Of a stretch of DNA of 64,000 bases, positions 54,566 to 63,960 are shown in pieces (within the stretch, counting starts at the first letter, position 1; each line of letters opens with the position of its first letter). The translations under genes were made by a program, and so were the position numbers. The DNA comes from Marinomonas lutimaris (GTDB lineage Bacteria; Pseudomonadota; Gammaproteobacteria; Pseudomonadales; Marinomonadaceae): the NCBI RefSeq assembly GCF_019426345.1, contig NZ_JAHLLW010000006.1:124001-188000 (forward strand), written 5' to 3'. The notes under the pieces are model-generated. The model did not search any database. It saw only the letters and a list, made by a program, of their open reading frames with translations, and had not been told where the DNA came from.

Positions 54566-55552
54566 TTACAAACCTTGAAACCACTGACTAGAAAGGATGT
54601 TGTCGATTTTTTCGGAGTACTTTGGATCTGTTGCGTAGCCGCCTTTTTGCAAAGAAGCGGCAAACATTGACGCGTCATCTCCAGCCTGCAAGGCATCTTT
54701 ATACCGCTCACTAGAAGATAAGAAATCGGCATAATCATCAAAGCTTTGCGAAAAGGAATCATAAGCACGAAACGCTGCTTTTTCGCGCTTTGCCACGCCA
54801 TCACGGAACTCTAAGGTATTCACAACCGCTCTATCGCCTTGCCAACGATTATCCGCTTTAATACCAAATAGATTAAAACTCGCTGCGCCATCTTCTTTGG
54901 CAATCGGATATTTCCCCCAACCAGTCTCTAATGCTGCCTGAGCCAATATTGCTTTGGGATTAACACCAAGTTTTTCAGCGACCTTCTGAGCATGTGGCCA
55001 AAGATTTTCAACAAACTCATCAGGCGAACTAAAAACAACAGAAACCGCTGAGGGGACGGAAGATACGCCAGTAGCGGAAATATTTTGGGCTTTTTGCTTA
55101 GCCTCTTGCTGGACTGATTGAATAAACTCTGTAGAAGCTCGATGAGCTAAAGCCTGAATTCGGACTAAATCTTGTTTGGCAACCTGATTTAAGAAATCAG
55201 TATCGCCTCGCTCTTTCGCCTCAGGTGAACTAATTCGACTTTGCTGTTGAGTTTGATACTGACGAATCAGGGCTTCGGATAAACCAATACCACCAGACTG
55301 CGCCATGCTCTGAGACATCTGCGAATCCATCATCTCTTGATATTGCTTAGTTTGAGCGCTAGAAAAAAGACCGCTGCCAATTGCTTCATTCGTGCTACGC
55401 ATATTTTTCAGTAGCATATTAATAAAGATAGACTCAAACTGCTGCGCAACGTCTTTTAAGGCGGCATCGGGGTCTTTTTGCGCTTTGGTCTTTAAATCTG
55501 TAAGCGTAGAAAAGTCAGCAAAAAAATCTTGCTTTGGCGGCACTGAATTCAT
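54566..55552 (-). CDS. flgJ: Flagellar rod-assembly protein / peptidoglycan hydrolase FlgJ
   Basis: A 328-residue two-domain protein. The N-terminal rod-binding domain (FESIFINMLLKNMRSTNEA near residues 40-60) is followed by a linker and a C-terminal glucosaminidase domain, with AQAALETGWGKYPI carrying the catalytic Glu and SFNLFGIKADNRW. It opens the peptidoglycan for rod growth. The ATG at 55552 replaces the TTG that precedes it. It lies 8 bp after flgI. Confidence 0.92.
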   Translation of the reverse strand: MNSVPPKQDFFADFSTLTDLKTKAQKDPDAALKDVAQQFESIFINMLLKNMRSTNEAIGSGLFSSAQTKQYQEMMDSQMSQSMAQSGGIGLSEALIRQYQTQQQSRISSPEAKERGDTDFLNQVAKQDLVRIQALAHRASTEFIQSVQQEAKQKAQNISATGVSSVPSAVSVVFSSPDEFVENLWPHAQKVAEKLGVNPKAILAQAALETGWGKYPIAKEDGAASFNLFGIKADNRWQGDRAVVNTLEFRDGVAKREKAAFRAYDSFSQSFDDYADFLSSSERYKDALQAGDDASMFAASLQKGGYATDPKYSEKIDNILSSQWFQGL

Positions 55553-55560
55553 AACCAAAC

Positions 55561-56649
55561 CTATATCACTACTAAGTCAGCGTTAATCGCACCGGCTTGC
55601 TTTAAGCCTTCCAAAATAGCCATAACATCGCCCGGCGCCGCACCAACCTGATTAACAGCACGAACAATATCATTAAGCGAAGCACCTGGATCAAACACAA
55701 ACATATGACCACTATTCGGAGCGATCTCAATCCCTTCACGAGGCGATACAATCGTTTGACCACCAGTAACTATGCCATCTTTTCCTACAACTGGTGGCAC
55801 ATCTTTGATTGTCACCGTCAAACTACCATGAGTAATCGCGGCAGGAGACACTTTAACGTGTTGACCAATAATAATGGTTCCAGTACGAGAGTTAACCACG
55901 ATGCGCGCACGCTCTTCAGCCACTTCAACATCTAGGTTTTCCAGAATCGACAAATAGGTAACACGCTGACTTGAATCTCTTGGTGCAGAAACTCGAATCG
56001 ATGTCGCGTCAAGTGTCGTCGCGACACCAGGACCTAAAAGGTTATTGATTTTATCCGTCACTTGTTTCGCTGTTGTGAAATCTGGACGATTAAGGTTAAA
56101 CGTCAAGGTATCCCCCGTATTAAAACTACTAGGCACGACACGCTCGACACTGGCACCATTTGGTATACGACCAACGGTAGGAACATTGCTTGTGGTTCGC
56201 GATCCATCTGCCCCATTCGCCCCCAAACCGCCAACAACCAAGTTGCCTTGAGCAATCGCATAAACCGCGCCATCGGCACCTTTTAATGTAGATAAAAGTA
56301 GCGTGCCACCACGTAGTGCACTCGCATTACCAATAGACGAAACAGTCACATCGATTTTTTGACCAGGCTTAGAAAAGGCCGGCAAGGTAGCCGTCAATGA
56401 AACTGCCGCAACGTTTTTAGACGTCGCATTGACACCTTCAGGCAAGGTCACCCCAAAACGAGACAGCATACTAGCAAAGCTCTGATTGGTAAAAGCGGTA
56501 CTATCACCCGTCCCATTAAGGCCAATTACCAGACCATAACCAAACAATTGGTTTTCTCGGACGCCCTGAACACTAGCAATGTCCTTCAGACGCTCAGCCT
56601 GAACAGAAAAAGATAAAAAATATAAGACAATTAGCGCTATGTGCTTCAT
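55561..56649 (-). CDS. flgI: Flagellar P-ring protein FlgI
   Basis: A 362-residue periplasmic protein. A signal peptide ([18 protein letters not shown]) precedes [17 protein letters not shown], and [15 protein letters not shown] and [10 protein letters not shown] are conserved. It forms the P ring around the rod in the peptidoglycan layer. The ATG at 56649 has a TAGGTGA Shine-Dalgarno; an extension to 56673 is rejected because it would precede the signal peptide. Confidence 0.95.
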   Translation of the reverse strand: MKHIALIVLYFLSFSVQAERLKDIASVQGVRENQLFGYGLVIGLNGTGDSTAFTNQSFASMLSRFGVTLPEGVNATSKNVAAVSLTATLPAFSKPGQKIDVTVSSIGNASALRGGTLLLSTLKGADGAVYAIAQGNLVVGGLGANGADGSRTTSNVPTVGRIPNGASVERVVPSSFNTGDTLTFNLNRPDFTTAKQVTDKINNLLGPGVATTLDATSIRVSAPRDSSQRVTYLSILENLDVEVAEERARIVVNSRTGTIIIGQHVKVSPAAITHGSLTVTIKDVPPVVGKDGIVTGGQTIVSPREGIEIAPNSGHMFVFDPGASLNDIVRAVNQVGAAPGDVMAILEGLKQAGAINADLVVI

Positions 56650-56698
56650 CGCGTCACCTATTAAGAGGTACAAACCTCTCAGCTGTTAGATCATTAAA

Positions 56699-57547
56699 TT
56701 AATAAGGCATATCACTAGAATTAAGTAAACGACTCACCCAACCTTGCTCACTTCCTGCGGCAACATCTCCGGTTCCAGAATACGTAATTCTCGCATCGGC
56801 AACACGCTCAGATTCTACTGTATTGTTTGGCGAAATATCCTGTTTACGTACCACACCAGAGAAACGAATATATTCATCTCCTTGGTTTAAACGTAGCCAC
56901 TTCTCTCCACGCACCGCCAATAGACCATTTGGATAGGCTCTGTAGACAGTCACAGAAATCGTTCCGCTTAAACTGTTATTTTGATTCGCTGATGCATTTC
57001 CAGTGAAATCCGTACCTTGCTGAGGAAGCGTGGTATCTACTTTCAATTCTTGGCCTAATACAGTCGGATTCTCAATCGTTGCCGAAGAGGATTTAGAAAC
57101 AGTTGCCGCGTTAGCTTTCGTCGACGTCGTCGTTTCATTTAAATTAATGGTTAGAATATCCCCTACTTTACTAGCTTTCTGATCACCAAAAAATACATCT
57201 CCCATGCTAGTCTGATAAATACCGCCAGTTGGTGCTTGCGAAGGATTCATACCATTAGGATACACAGGTGCATAATAAGGGTCATCAGACTGAATAGATT
57301 GACTAATATTTGGTCCATTTAATGGGTCATTAGGATCTGGCACAAAACCTTTACGTGGAACATCTGGTGAAGACTCTGCCGGTGTTTCACTATCATCGCC
57401 AGCAACTGCATCAATGACCGCATCGGTTACTGCCGCTGCCGCACCAGCCGCTGCCGCATTGGCAACAGCTTGCTCATTAACATCCCAAGAGAGGCAGCCA
57501 GACAAACAAGCACTTAACAAAACCAAGAACGCAAATTTAATCTTCAT
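56699..57547 (-). CDS. flgH: Flagellar L-ring lipoprotein FlgH
   Basis: A 282-residue outer-membrane lipoprotein. A lipoprotein signal peptide ends at the lipobox LSGC (MKIKFAFLVLLSACLSGC). Downstream are an Ala-rich helical segment (near residues 30-48) and an acidic linker, then the conserved FlgH domain (GDVFFGDQKASKVGDILTIN, LNQGDEYIRFSGVVRKQDI). The Ala-rich/linker insert makes it about 50 residues longer than the enteric FlgH. Two adjacent ATG codons (57550, 57547) occur; the second fits the GTGGA Shine-Dalgarno better. Confidence 0.92.
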   Translation of the reverse strand: MKIKFAFLVLLSACLSGCLSWDVNEQAVANAAAAGAAAAVTDAVIDAVAGDDSETPAESSPDVPRKGFVPDPNDPLNGPNISQSIQSDDPYYAPVYPNGMNPSQAPTGGIYQTSMGDVFFGDQKASKVGDILTINLNETTTSTKANAATVSKSSSATIENPTVLGQELKVDTTLPQQGTDFTGNASANQNNSLSGTISVTVYRAYPNGLLAVRGEKWLRLNQGDEYIRFSGVVRKQDISPNNTVESERVADARITYSGTGDVAAGSEQGWVSRLLNSSDMPY

Positions 57548-57563
57548 CATATTCCACACGTTA

Positions 57564-58349
57564 CTATAACTGCTGTATTGCAAAGCTCATCATGCCATCA
57601 GCGGATGCGATAACTTTTGAGTTCATTTCATAGGCACGCTGTGTCGTGATCATGTTGACAAGCTCTTCAATAGAATTGACATTGGAAGCCTCAAGCATCC
57701 CCTGAGCAATAGTACCTAATGAATCAGTGCCTGGCACTCCAACTATTGGCGGACCACTAGCATTCGTTTCAGTGAAAATATTTTGCCCTGCCGAATTCAA
57801 TCCGGTTGGGTTAATAAAGCCTGCAATATTTATAGCCCCAACTTGCTGAGCATCCGCATCACCACTTTGTCGAACTGACACTATGCCGTCTTCTGCAATC
57901 ATAATTTCGATAGCACCTGGGTCAATTTGGATACCAGGCTCAACCACCAAGCCGCCAGAAGTAACAAGCTGACCTTCACTATTAAGTTGAAGACTACCAT
58001 CACGTGTATAAGCGATAGTACCGTCTGGCTGCAATACCTGTAAGAAGCCTTTACCTTGGATAGCAATATCAAGCTGCCTATCCGTCATATTGTAGTCGCC
58101 ATTAGAAAAATCTTTTTGGGTCGCTCCTACTTTCACACCAGTACCTAACTGTAAACCTGATGGCAACTCAGCATTTTGCGCACTCAAGCCACCAGGTGCT
58201 CGTACTGTTTTGTACATTAGATCTTCAAATACCGCCCTATCTTTTTTAAATGCCGTTGTCGAAACGTTTGCCAAGTTGTTGGCAACGACGTTTAACTGCT
58301 TATCCATCGCACTCAAACCGGTTTTACTGACCCATAATGCTGAATTCAT
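57564..58349 (-). CDS. flgG: Distal rod protein FlgG
   Basis: A 261-residue rod/hook family protein of typical length. LWVSKTGLSAMDKQLNVVAN begins the D0 region, VSTTAFKKDRAVFEDLMY is the FlgG-type segment, and the C-terminus MLEASNVNSIEELVNMITTQ, RAYEMNSKVI is conserved. It builds the distal rod between the P/L rings. Confidence 0.95.
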   Translation of the reverse strand: MNSALWVSKTGLSAMDKQLNVVANNLANVSTTAFKKDRAVFEDLMYKTVRAPGGLSAQNAELPSGLQLGTGVKVGATQKDFSNGDYNMTDRQLDIAIQGKGFLQVLQPDGTIAYTRDGSLQLNSEGQLVTSGGLVVEPGIQIDPGAIEIMIAEDGIVSVRQSGDADAQQVGAINIAGFINPTGLNSAGQNIFTETNASGPPIVGVPGTDSLGTIAQGMLEASNVNSIEELVNMITTQRAYEMNSKVIASADGMMSFAIQQL

Positions 58350-58411
58350 AAAAGCCTCTTAATTTATTCCGTTATTCTCTACGTTATTCTTGATGCAATT
58401 ACAGGTCATGC

Positions 58412-59155
58412 TTAAGACGTACGCTGCAATATGCGAGCAGAAGAATCTGCATTTTCCCGAATTGAATCCATCATCTTCACGTTCATTTCGAAACGGCGTG
58501 ATAAATTCATAATATGCGTCATCTCTTCAACTGCATTCACATTACTGCCTTCGATGAAACCACTTACTAGCTGGACATTTGGGTCAACATCATAGGCTTG
58601 ACCATCACGGGAATGAATCAAACCATCTTCTTCTTTGCGTAAATTTTGTTTATCAGGATTGACCAATTTAATTTGATTAAGCACAGCAATTTCGTTACCA
58701 GCCCCCCCCTGCGGAACAATAGAAATAGAACCGTCGGCAGTAATGTTAATGCTATCAGCAGGCGGCAAAAAAATAGGCCCGTCCACACCAGCAACAGGCA
58801 AACCCCGTCCTGTTACTAATTGCCCTGCGGCATTAATTTGAAAGTCACCAGCTCGAGTATAAGCCTCTTGACCACCTTCATCATAAACAGCAATAAAACC
58901 ATCGCCAGCAACGGCAACATCCAAATTGCGACCAGTCTGTATCATGTCACCTTGCGTATAACGTGTGGCTGGATTCTCTGTCATCGCATAAACACGACTG
59001 GGATGATAGTCACCATATACTTGCATAGAACGAGCTTGTTCAAAATCCGAACGAAAGCCAGTTGTGCTGACGTTCGCTAGATTGTTAGCGTGTATGGTTT
59101 GAGCGTTCATAGTTTGTACACCACCGCTCATTGCTAAATATAAGGCCTTATCCAC
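58412..59155 (-). CDS. flgF: Proximal rod protein FlgF
   Basis: A 247-residue rod protein. DKALYLAMSGGVQTMNAQTI and NNLANVSTTGFRSDFEQARSM at the N-terminus and VNAVEEMTHIMNLSRRFEMN at the C-terminus are typical of FlgF. The gene lies downstream of the flgE terminator, so it probably has its own promoter (see 59198-59213); flgG follows after 62 bp. Confidence 0.93.
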   Translation of the reverse strand: MDKALYLAMSGGVQTMNAQTIHANNLANVSTTGFRSDFEQARSMQVYGDYHPSRVYAMTENPATRYTQGDMIQTGRNLDVAVAGDGFIAVYDEGGQEAYTRAGDFQINAAGQLVTGRGLPVAGVDGPIFLPPADSINITADGSISIVPQGGAGNEIAVLNQIKLVNPDKQNLRKEEDGLIHSRDGQAYDVDPNVQLVSGFIEGSNVNAVEEMTHIMNLSRRFEMNVKMMDSIRENADSSARILQRTS

Positions 59156-59197
59156 TACAATTCTCCCAGAAGAATTTACATAACTAAGGTAACTACT

Positions 59198-59213
59198 ATC
59201 AAAAAGCGTACCA
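59198..59213 (-). promoter_or_regulatory. Sigma54-like element upstream of flgF
   Basis: On the minus strand TGGTACG-N4-TTGAT resembles the sigma54 consensus TGGCACG-N4-TTGCW: the -24 GG is intact and the -12 GC reads GA. It lies 43 bp upstream of the flgF start, on the downstream side of the flgE terminator. Confidence 0.4.
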
Positions 59214-59237
59214 ACTTATAAAAACGATAAAAAAAGC

Positions 59238-59270
59238 AAAAAAAAGCCGAAACAGCGAAGCTGTTCCGGC
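59238..59270 (-). terminator. Terminator after flgE
   Basis: On the minus strand GCCGGAACAGC-TTC-GCTGTTTCGGC forms a stem of 11 pairs (one mismatch or wobble) with a 3-nt loop, followed by eight T residues. It separates flgBCDE from flgFGHIJ. Confidence 0.9.
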
Positions 59271-59294
59271 ATCAAATCTTCTCTCTCCAGAAAA

Positions 59295-60992
59295 TTAGCG
59301 GAGGTTAATTATCGTCTGTGTAACAGTATTTTCTGTTTCTAATGTTTTACTGTTCGCTTGGTAATTACGCTGCGCCTCAATAAGCGCAACCAATTCAGAC
59401 GTAAGATCAACGTTAGACTCTTCTAACGCGCCCCCTTGGATTTTGCCAAATGTTCCTGTGTTCGGACGGCCAATGTCAGCAGGACCGGACCCCTTACTTG
59501 CCAGCCATCCTGTGTGCCCAGACGGCACAAGACCGTCAGTACTATCAAATGTTGCCAAGGCAACCTGGCCAAGAGTTGCCGTTTGTTGGTTGGTGTAATT
59601 GGCCATTAAGAAGCCATCACTATCAAAAGAAACACCTTGCAACTCACCAGCAGAAAAACCGTTTTGCTCGAAGTTATCCGTATTATTTAACGCAAACTGC
59701 GTTGAGCCAGTTAAATCTAATGGCGTAACTTGACCTCGGTTTGTTGGATCTATCCCGTTAATCTCTAGTGTAATTGGCTGCGGAACTCCAAAAGGAGGAA
59801 GTCCCCGATAAGCCCCCATCAAATTACCAGCAGGATCAAAAGAGACAGTGGTATTTTTCTCTAAAAACCGCGTGTCTTCGCCTGTAAAAGGATCCGTATA
59901 ACTTTCCTTCCCATCCATTGTGACACGAAGCTCGTAAGTATTATCTTCCCCTTGTTTAATGAAGTAATACCCTAGTGTATGAGGCTCTCCCAATGAGTCA
60001 AAAGTCGTTCTGGTATTGCCGTAGTTGTAAGTATCAGGACTTAACGGGTCAAATACCTCACGAGCAACCGAGCTAGGCTCTCTCATTTCTTCGGGCGCAA
60101 GCGCTGAAGCAATAGCAACACCACCTATTGTTCCAGCAACCGCTAAAGGTGTTTTTGTTGCGGCAGCTATATCGGCTTCACCAGGCTCAGTTGCACCGAG
60201 ATACAGGAGTTCAAACGGCTGCTCTTCTGTTCCGTCGCCATTATAATCCGTACCACCTTCAGCAGAGTTAAAAGTAGCGTAAGTTTCACCTAAGAACGCA
60301 GCACCATTATCATCAGTCAGATTTCCATCAACTGTGGCATTTACTTTATAGGTATTAGGCAACTCACTTTTTGAATAATAGTAGGTAACTATATGTGTTT
60401 TACCATTACCATCTGCAACGCCTTGAGTTTGGGTGAAATTATAAGTATCTGGATTTAATGGATCAAAGTCCGCCTTAATAAAGGCTGGAATATCATCATT
60501 CTCTGAATTCAAGTTTACTTTTAGTTCCATCGCAGTGGTTGGCTCTGGCGGAATTCGATCCGTTGGCACTTTTAGATCCTCTAAATTCCCCCCCACAACA
60601 CCATCAACAGCATTAAACCCCAAAACATTACTACCAGTATTTGTTACTAGAAAACCATTTTCATCAAGCTTAAAATTGCCTGCGCGGGTATAGGACTGAG
60701 CAATCCCTGAATCAAGAACAAAAAAACCACTGCCATCCACAGCAAGATCTAAGTTGTTGTCTGTGTAAGATATGTTGCCGGCAGAAAACTCTTGAGACAC
60801 TTTACTCACGCTCACACCAGAACCAATATTGTTTCCACTCCCGGCACCAAGTACACTGGTATTATAGAGGTCATCAAATTCAATACGTGACTTTTTAAAG
60901 CCCGTGGTATCGGCGTTGGCAATATTATTACCTGTAACACTTAAATAATCGGCAGAGGCTTTAATGCCAGATAATGCAGTATTGAATCCCAT
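59295..60992 (-). CDS. flgE: Flagellar hook protein FlgE, with duplicated D2 segment
   Basis: A 565-residue hook protein, longer than the roughly 400 of enteric FlgE. D0/D1 ends are conserved (GFNTALSGIKASADYLSVTG, then NNIANADTTGFKKSRIEF; C-terminus ALEESNVDLTSELVALIEAQ, then RNYQANSKTLETENTV). The surplus length includes two related segments, near residues 175-245 and 313-390, that both begin FDPL(N/S)PDTYN and contain a YY(Y/F) motif and NTY(K/E)(V/L) about 20 residues apart. The ATG at 60992 has a GGAGAG Shine-Dalgarno. It lies 12 bp after flgD. Confidence 0.93.
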   Translation of the reverse strand: MGFNTALSGIKASADYLSVTGNNIANADTTGFKKSRIEFDDLYNTSVLGAGSGNNIGSGVSVSKVSQEFSAGNISYTDNNLDLAVDGSGFFVLDSGIAQSYTRAGNFKLDENGFLVTNTGSNVLGFNAVDGVVGGNLEDLKVPTDRIPPEPTTAMELKVNLNSENDDIPAFIKADFDPLNPDTYNFTQTQGVADGNGKTHIVTYYYSKSELPNTYKVNATVDGNLTDDNGAAFLGETYATFNSAEGGTDYNGDGTEEQPFELLYLGATEPGEADIAAATKTPLAVAGTIGGVAIASALAPEEMREPSSVAREVFDPLSPDTYNYGNTRTTFDSLGEPHTLGYYFIKQGEDNTYELRVTMDGKESYTDPFTGEDTRFLEKNTTVSFDPAGNLMGAYRGLPPFGVPQPITLEINGIDPTNRGQVTPLDLTGSTQFALNNTDNFEQNGFSAGELQGVSFDSDGFLMANYTNQQTATLGQVALATFDSTDGLVPSGHTGWLASKGSGPADIGRPNTGTFGKIQGGALEESNVDLTSELVALIEAQRNYQANSKTLETENTVTQTIINLR

Positions 60993-61004
60993 AATGCTCT
61001 CCAA

Positions 61005-61709
61005 TCACCCTAATATTTCTAATTCGTTCGTAAGTTTGATTTTGCCGTGGTTTTCCACGTTTAAAACCGTGCCATTTTCACCATTTATGGTGACGCCTTG
61101 AATTCGCGTAGGAACCTGAGTACTCATCGCCGATATTTCGCCTTGCTCATTGGTTGATGACGCGGCAAAACGATATTCACCAGGCGGCAAAACATTTCCG
61201 TCATCATCTAACTTATCCCACTTGTACTCACCCGTGCTAAGCGCGGCGGTACGAACAAGACGGTTATCCGCATCGTATATTTTTAATGTTGCAGCCTTAG
61301 AATTCTCAGGTATTACCGTTCTCAACTGAACAGCCTCAAGACCATCCGTCACTTTCACTTTACTACCGTCCATCAATATAGACTTACCCACCAAGGTAGA
61401 AGCACTAAGCGCCTGATTAGACGTAAGCGAAGTGGCCATGTTTTCTAATTGATCAGAGATACTAGTCAGCCGCTCTAACGAACTAAATTGAGACATCTGC
61501 GCCACCATGTCGTTAGTATCTTGCGGCGCGGTCGGATCCTGTCCTTTAAGCTGCTCTATATAAAGCTTCAAAAAGACATTTTGATCAGCAAGCGCCGCTT
61601 CGTCTTTCTGCACATCAGGCTTTTCAATACCAGCTTTTGTTTTAGCCGCTTCAGTCCCATATTGGGAAATCAACCCATTAAGACCTTTCGAGTCAGATAT
61701 ATTTGCCAT
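61005..61709 (-). CDS. flgD: Hook capping / scaffolding protein FlgD
   Basis: A 234-residue hook cap. FLKLYIEQLKGQDPTAPQDT, then NDMVAQMSQFSSLERL is the conserved N-terminal region, and LPPGEYRFAASSTNEQG lies in the FlgD Ig-like domain. It is needed for hook polymerisation and is discarded afterwards. The start has a TAGGAG Shine-Dalgarno. Confidence 0.95.
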   Translation of the reverse strand: MANISDSKGLNGLISQYGTEAAKTKAGIEKPDVQKDEAALADQNVFLKLYIEQLKGQDPTAPQDTNDMVAQMSQFSSLERLTSISDQLENMATSLTSNQALSASTLVGKSILMDGSKVKVTDGLEAVQLRTVIPENSKAATLKIYDADNRLVRTAALSTGEYKWDKLDDDGNVLPPGEYRFAASSTNEQGEISAMSTQVPTRIQGVTINGENGTVLNVENHGKIKLTNELEILG

Positions 61710-61719
61710 CTGTCAGCTC

Positions 61720-62169
61720 CTATGACTGCCCAAGCGTGAGCATTTTCTGCATCATACTTTTGGCTGAGTTCATAATTTCTACGTTTGTCTGAAAAGAACG
61801 AGACGCTGACATCATATCTGCCATCTCTTCCATAGGATTTACGTTCGGATAAAACACGTAACCATCTTCATTTGCCATTGGGTGATCTGGTTCGTATCTA
61901 GGCTGTAAAGGTGCGTCTGACTCCACAATGCCATCTACTTTTACCCCAACACCAGCACCGGTATCATCTTTGTTTGCATTGTTCCAACCATATTCACGCA
62001 TGCTGTCATTCATCATTTGCGAGAACACGGGCTTACGAGCTCGATAAGTCTGATCGGCTGAACTTGCTGCACTGTCAACGTTTGCCATGTTGCTAGCAAT
62101 CGTATTCAAACGTATGGTTTGAGCACTCATTGCAGATCCAGAGATAGTAAAAATATTACTCAAAGACAT
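61720..62169 (-). CDS. flgC: Proximal rod protein FlgC
   Basis: A 149-residue rod protein. IFTISGSAMSAQTIRLNTIA and the C-terminus MANEDGYVFYPNVNPMEEMA, DMMSASRSFQTNVEIMN are typical. It is about 12 residues longer than the enteric FlgC, consistent with an extra loop near residues 50-75. It starts 5 bp after flgB. Confidence 0.95.
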   Translation of the reverse strand: MSLSNIFTISGSAMSAQTIRLNTIASNMANVDSAASSADQTYRARKPVFSQMMNDSMREYGWNNANKDDTGAGVGVKVDGIVESDAPLQPRYEPDHPMANEDGYVFYPNVNPMEEMADMMSASRSFQTNVEIMNSAKSMMQKMLTLGQS

Positions 62170-62174
62170 CGTTA

Positions 62175-62567
62175 TTAATTCCCAGTAAGCGCTTTTTTCA
62201 TGCCGTTAATTTTTCGATCCAAGAACATAAAACTCGTATCAAACTGTAATGAGTTTTGAGCGTACTCAGCCTGCTCTCTTTGCATATCTACCGTATTACC
62301 ATCCAAAGATGGCTGGTTAGCATTTCGGTACAACAACCCTTCTGGCTCACCAGAAAAACCTTCCCCAGAAATATGGCGCGAGTTCGTTCCAGCAAGCTGC
62401 AATTTTTTGCTTTCACTATTTAAAAATGAATCGAACGAGATATCTCTCGCCTTATAATTCGGCGTGTCAGCGTTGGCAATATTGTTGGCAAGGACAGCCG
62501 CTCTCGCACTGCGAAACTCCAGCGTCTTATCGTGTCCAGCAAATGCACTCGCAAAAGAAATAGCCAT
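62175..62567 (-). CDS. flgB: Proximal rod protein FlgB
   Basis: A 130-residue rod protein. VLANNIANADTPNYKARDIS at the N-terminus and DGNTVDMQREQAEYAQNSLQ at the C-terminus are conserved. First gene of flgBCDE; the start has a GAGGA Shine-Dalgarno and a sigma54 promoter lies 46-61 bp upstream. Confidence 0.95.
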   Translation of the reverse strand: MAISFASAFAGHDKTLEFRSARAAVLANNIANADTPNYKARDISFDSFLNSESKKLQLAGTNSRHISGEGFSGEPEGLLYRNANQPSLDGNTVDMQREQAEYAQNSLQFDTSFMFLDRKINGMKKALTGN

Positions 62568-62612
62568 TCGATCCTCAAAGAAAAATATTATTCATCTGTA
62601 CGAAACATATAA

Positions 62613-62628
62613 AGCAATTATGATGCCA
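62613..62628 (-). promoter_or_regulatory. Sigma54 promoter of flgBCDE
   Basis: On the minus strand TGGCATC-N4-TTGCT keeps both invariant elements, the -24 GG and the -12 GC with 10 bp between them, and agrees with the consensus TGGCACG-N4-TTGCW at most positions. It lies 46 bp upstream of the flgB start and fits the polar-flagellum hierarchy in which class III rod/hook genes use RpoN. Confidence 0.8.
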
Positions 62629-62757
62629 AAAAATAATATTGATATTTTTCAATAACTTAATAAAAAATAGAATAGAGACGGCAAAAAGCGGCAACAGACA
62701 TTAAGAAGAAAAAAAAGACAAAATTTTGATGCGTTTATTATAGAACAGGATAATAAA

Positions 62758-62786
62758 AACAAAAAAAGCAGCCATCAGGCTGCTTT
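62758..62786 (-). terminator. Terminator after trxA
   Basis: gcagcc / ggctgc (62768-62773 and 62778-62783), extended by A-T pairs, is followed by seven T residues on the minus strand; the loop is 4 nt. Confidence 0.88.
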
Positions 62787-62815
62787 CTTTTACACTAAAA
62801 TCACCTAATCAGGCA

Positions 62816-63142
62816 TTAGATAGCGCTGTTTACAAACTCTACCAATTGAGATTTGGACACTGCGCCAACTTTAGTCGCTACCACTTCGCCACCTTTAACG
62901 ATCAACAAAGTAGGAATACCGCGAACATTGTACTTAGGCGCGGTTTCTGTGTTTTCGTCAACATTTAGCTTAACAACTTTCACTTTGCCAGCGTATTCAG
63001 CAGCCACATCTTCCAAAACAGGCGCGATCATTTTACAAGGACCACACCAAGGAGCCCAAAAATCTACAATTACAGGGATGTCTGAATTAAGCACTTCTTC
63101 TGCAAATTGAGCATCAGTGATTTGAATTGTGTTCTCACTCAT
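62816..63142 (-). CDS. trxA: Thioredoxin
   Basis: A 108-residue thioredoxin of typical length. The redox site WCGPC is at residues 32-36 (Cys33, Cys36), with [20 protein letters not shown] around it and the cis-proline segment [12 protein letters not shown] further on. It is a general cytoplasmic disulfide reductant. It is a monocistron with its own terminator. Confidence 0.97.
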   Translation of the reverse strand: MSENTIQITDAQFAEEVLNSDIPVIVDFWAPWCGPCKMIAPVLEDVAAEYAGKVKVVKLNVDENTETAPKYNVRGIPTLLIVKGGEVVATKVGAVSKSQLVEFVNSAI

Positions 63143-63246
63143 AATAATTCCTCAAAATTCTATTTTTAACTAATGAATGTGGCTAGTGTATCACTAAATG
63201 ATTAGGGTAAAAACGAGTTCCCGTTAATTATAGCGATAGAAAAATG

Positions 63247-63960
63247 CTATAATCTTAAAGATCGAATAACCGTTGGTAACTCAAGTAAAGAATGTATTTC
63301 TGCATGAGAGCGAGCCCCCCAGTCATCCCCCCAACGCTGCGCGCCATGACGGTTAAACCAAATACTTTTCGCGCCAGCATTGGACGCGCCAAACACATCA
63401 TCCACAGGGTGGTCACCCACATGAATAAGCTCAGATATATCTACACCAGCCTTTTTTGCAGCCATTGAAAATACATCAACAGCAGGCTTTGCAACACCTA
63501 CCTGATCAGCTCGCACTGCGAATTCGAAATACTGCCCTAAACCGACATAAGGATGAAATACATCAGCATTACCGTTGGTGATAACAGCCAAAGTATAGTT
63601 CTGACCCAAGGCTTCCAAGACATCAACAACGTGAGGATAAAGATCCACTTTTTGACGCCATTCACAAAAATGCGCCAATGCAGCTCCAGCGACAGATTCG
63701 GCTTCTTCAGTGGGCAATCCAAATTTTTTTAACGCCAACTGATATACCGCCAAACGAGTCGCAGTTAAGTTAGTGGTTAACTCGGGATTTTTGGACAAGA
63801 CTTGGCTTTTTAATTCTTCTCGGGCGAGAAGCGAATATTGCACAGAGAAACCAGGGAAACGCTCTTCAAACCAAGATTCCATGGCATATTCTGCTCGCAT
63901 AATAACTGGAGCGACATCCCATAATGTGTTATCAAGATCGAAGGTAATCAGCAGGCTCAC
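63247..63960 (-). CDS. HAD-superfamily phosphatase (YigB-like)
   Basis: A 237-residue HAD hydrolase of subfamily I. Motif I is FDLDNTLWD (Asp8, Asp10), motif II is AVITNGNADVF, and motifs III/IV are VGVAKPAV and HVGDHPVDDVFGA. It resembles YigB, which dephosphorylates FMN and several sugar phosphates. The GTG start has GAGG 8 nt upstream and overlaps the stop codon of the upstream gene by 4 bp (GTGA). Confidence 0.82.
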   Translation of the reverse strand: MSLLITFDLDNTLWDVAPVIMRAEYAMESWFEERFPGFSVQYSLLAREELKSQVLSKNPELTTNLTATRLAVYQLALKKFGLPTEEAESVAGAALAHFCEWRQKVDLYPHVVDVLEALGQNYTLAVITNGNADVFHPYVGLGQYFEFAVRADQVGVAKPAVDVFSMAAKKAGVDISELIHVGDHPVDDVFGASNAGAKSIWFNRHGAQRWGDDWGARSHAEIHSLLELPTVIRSLRL

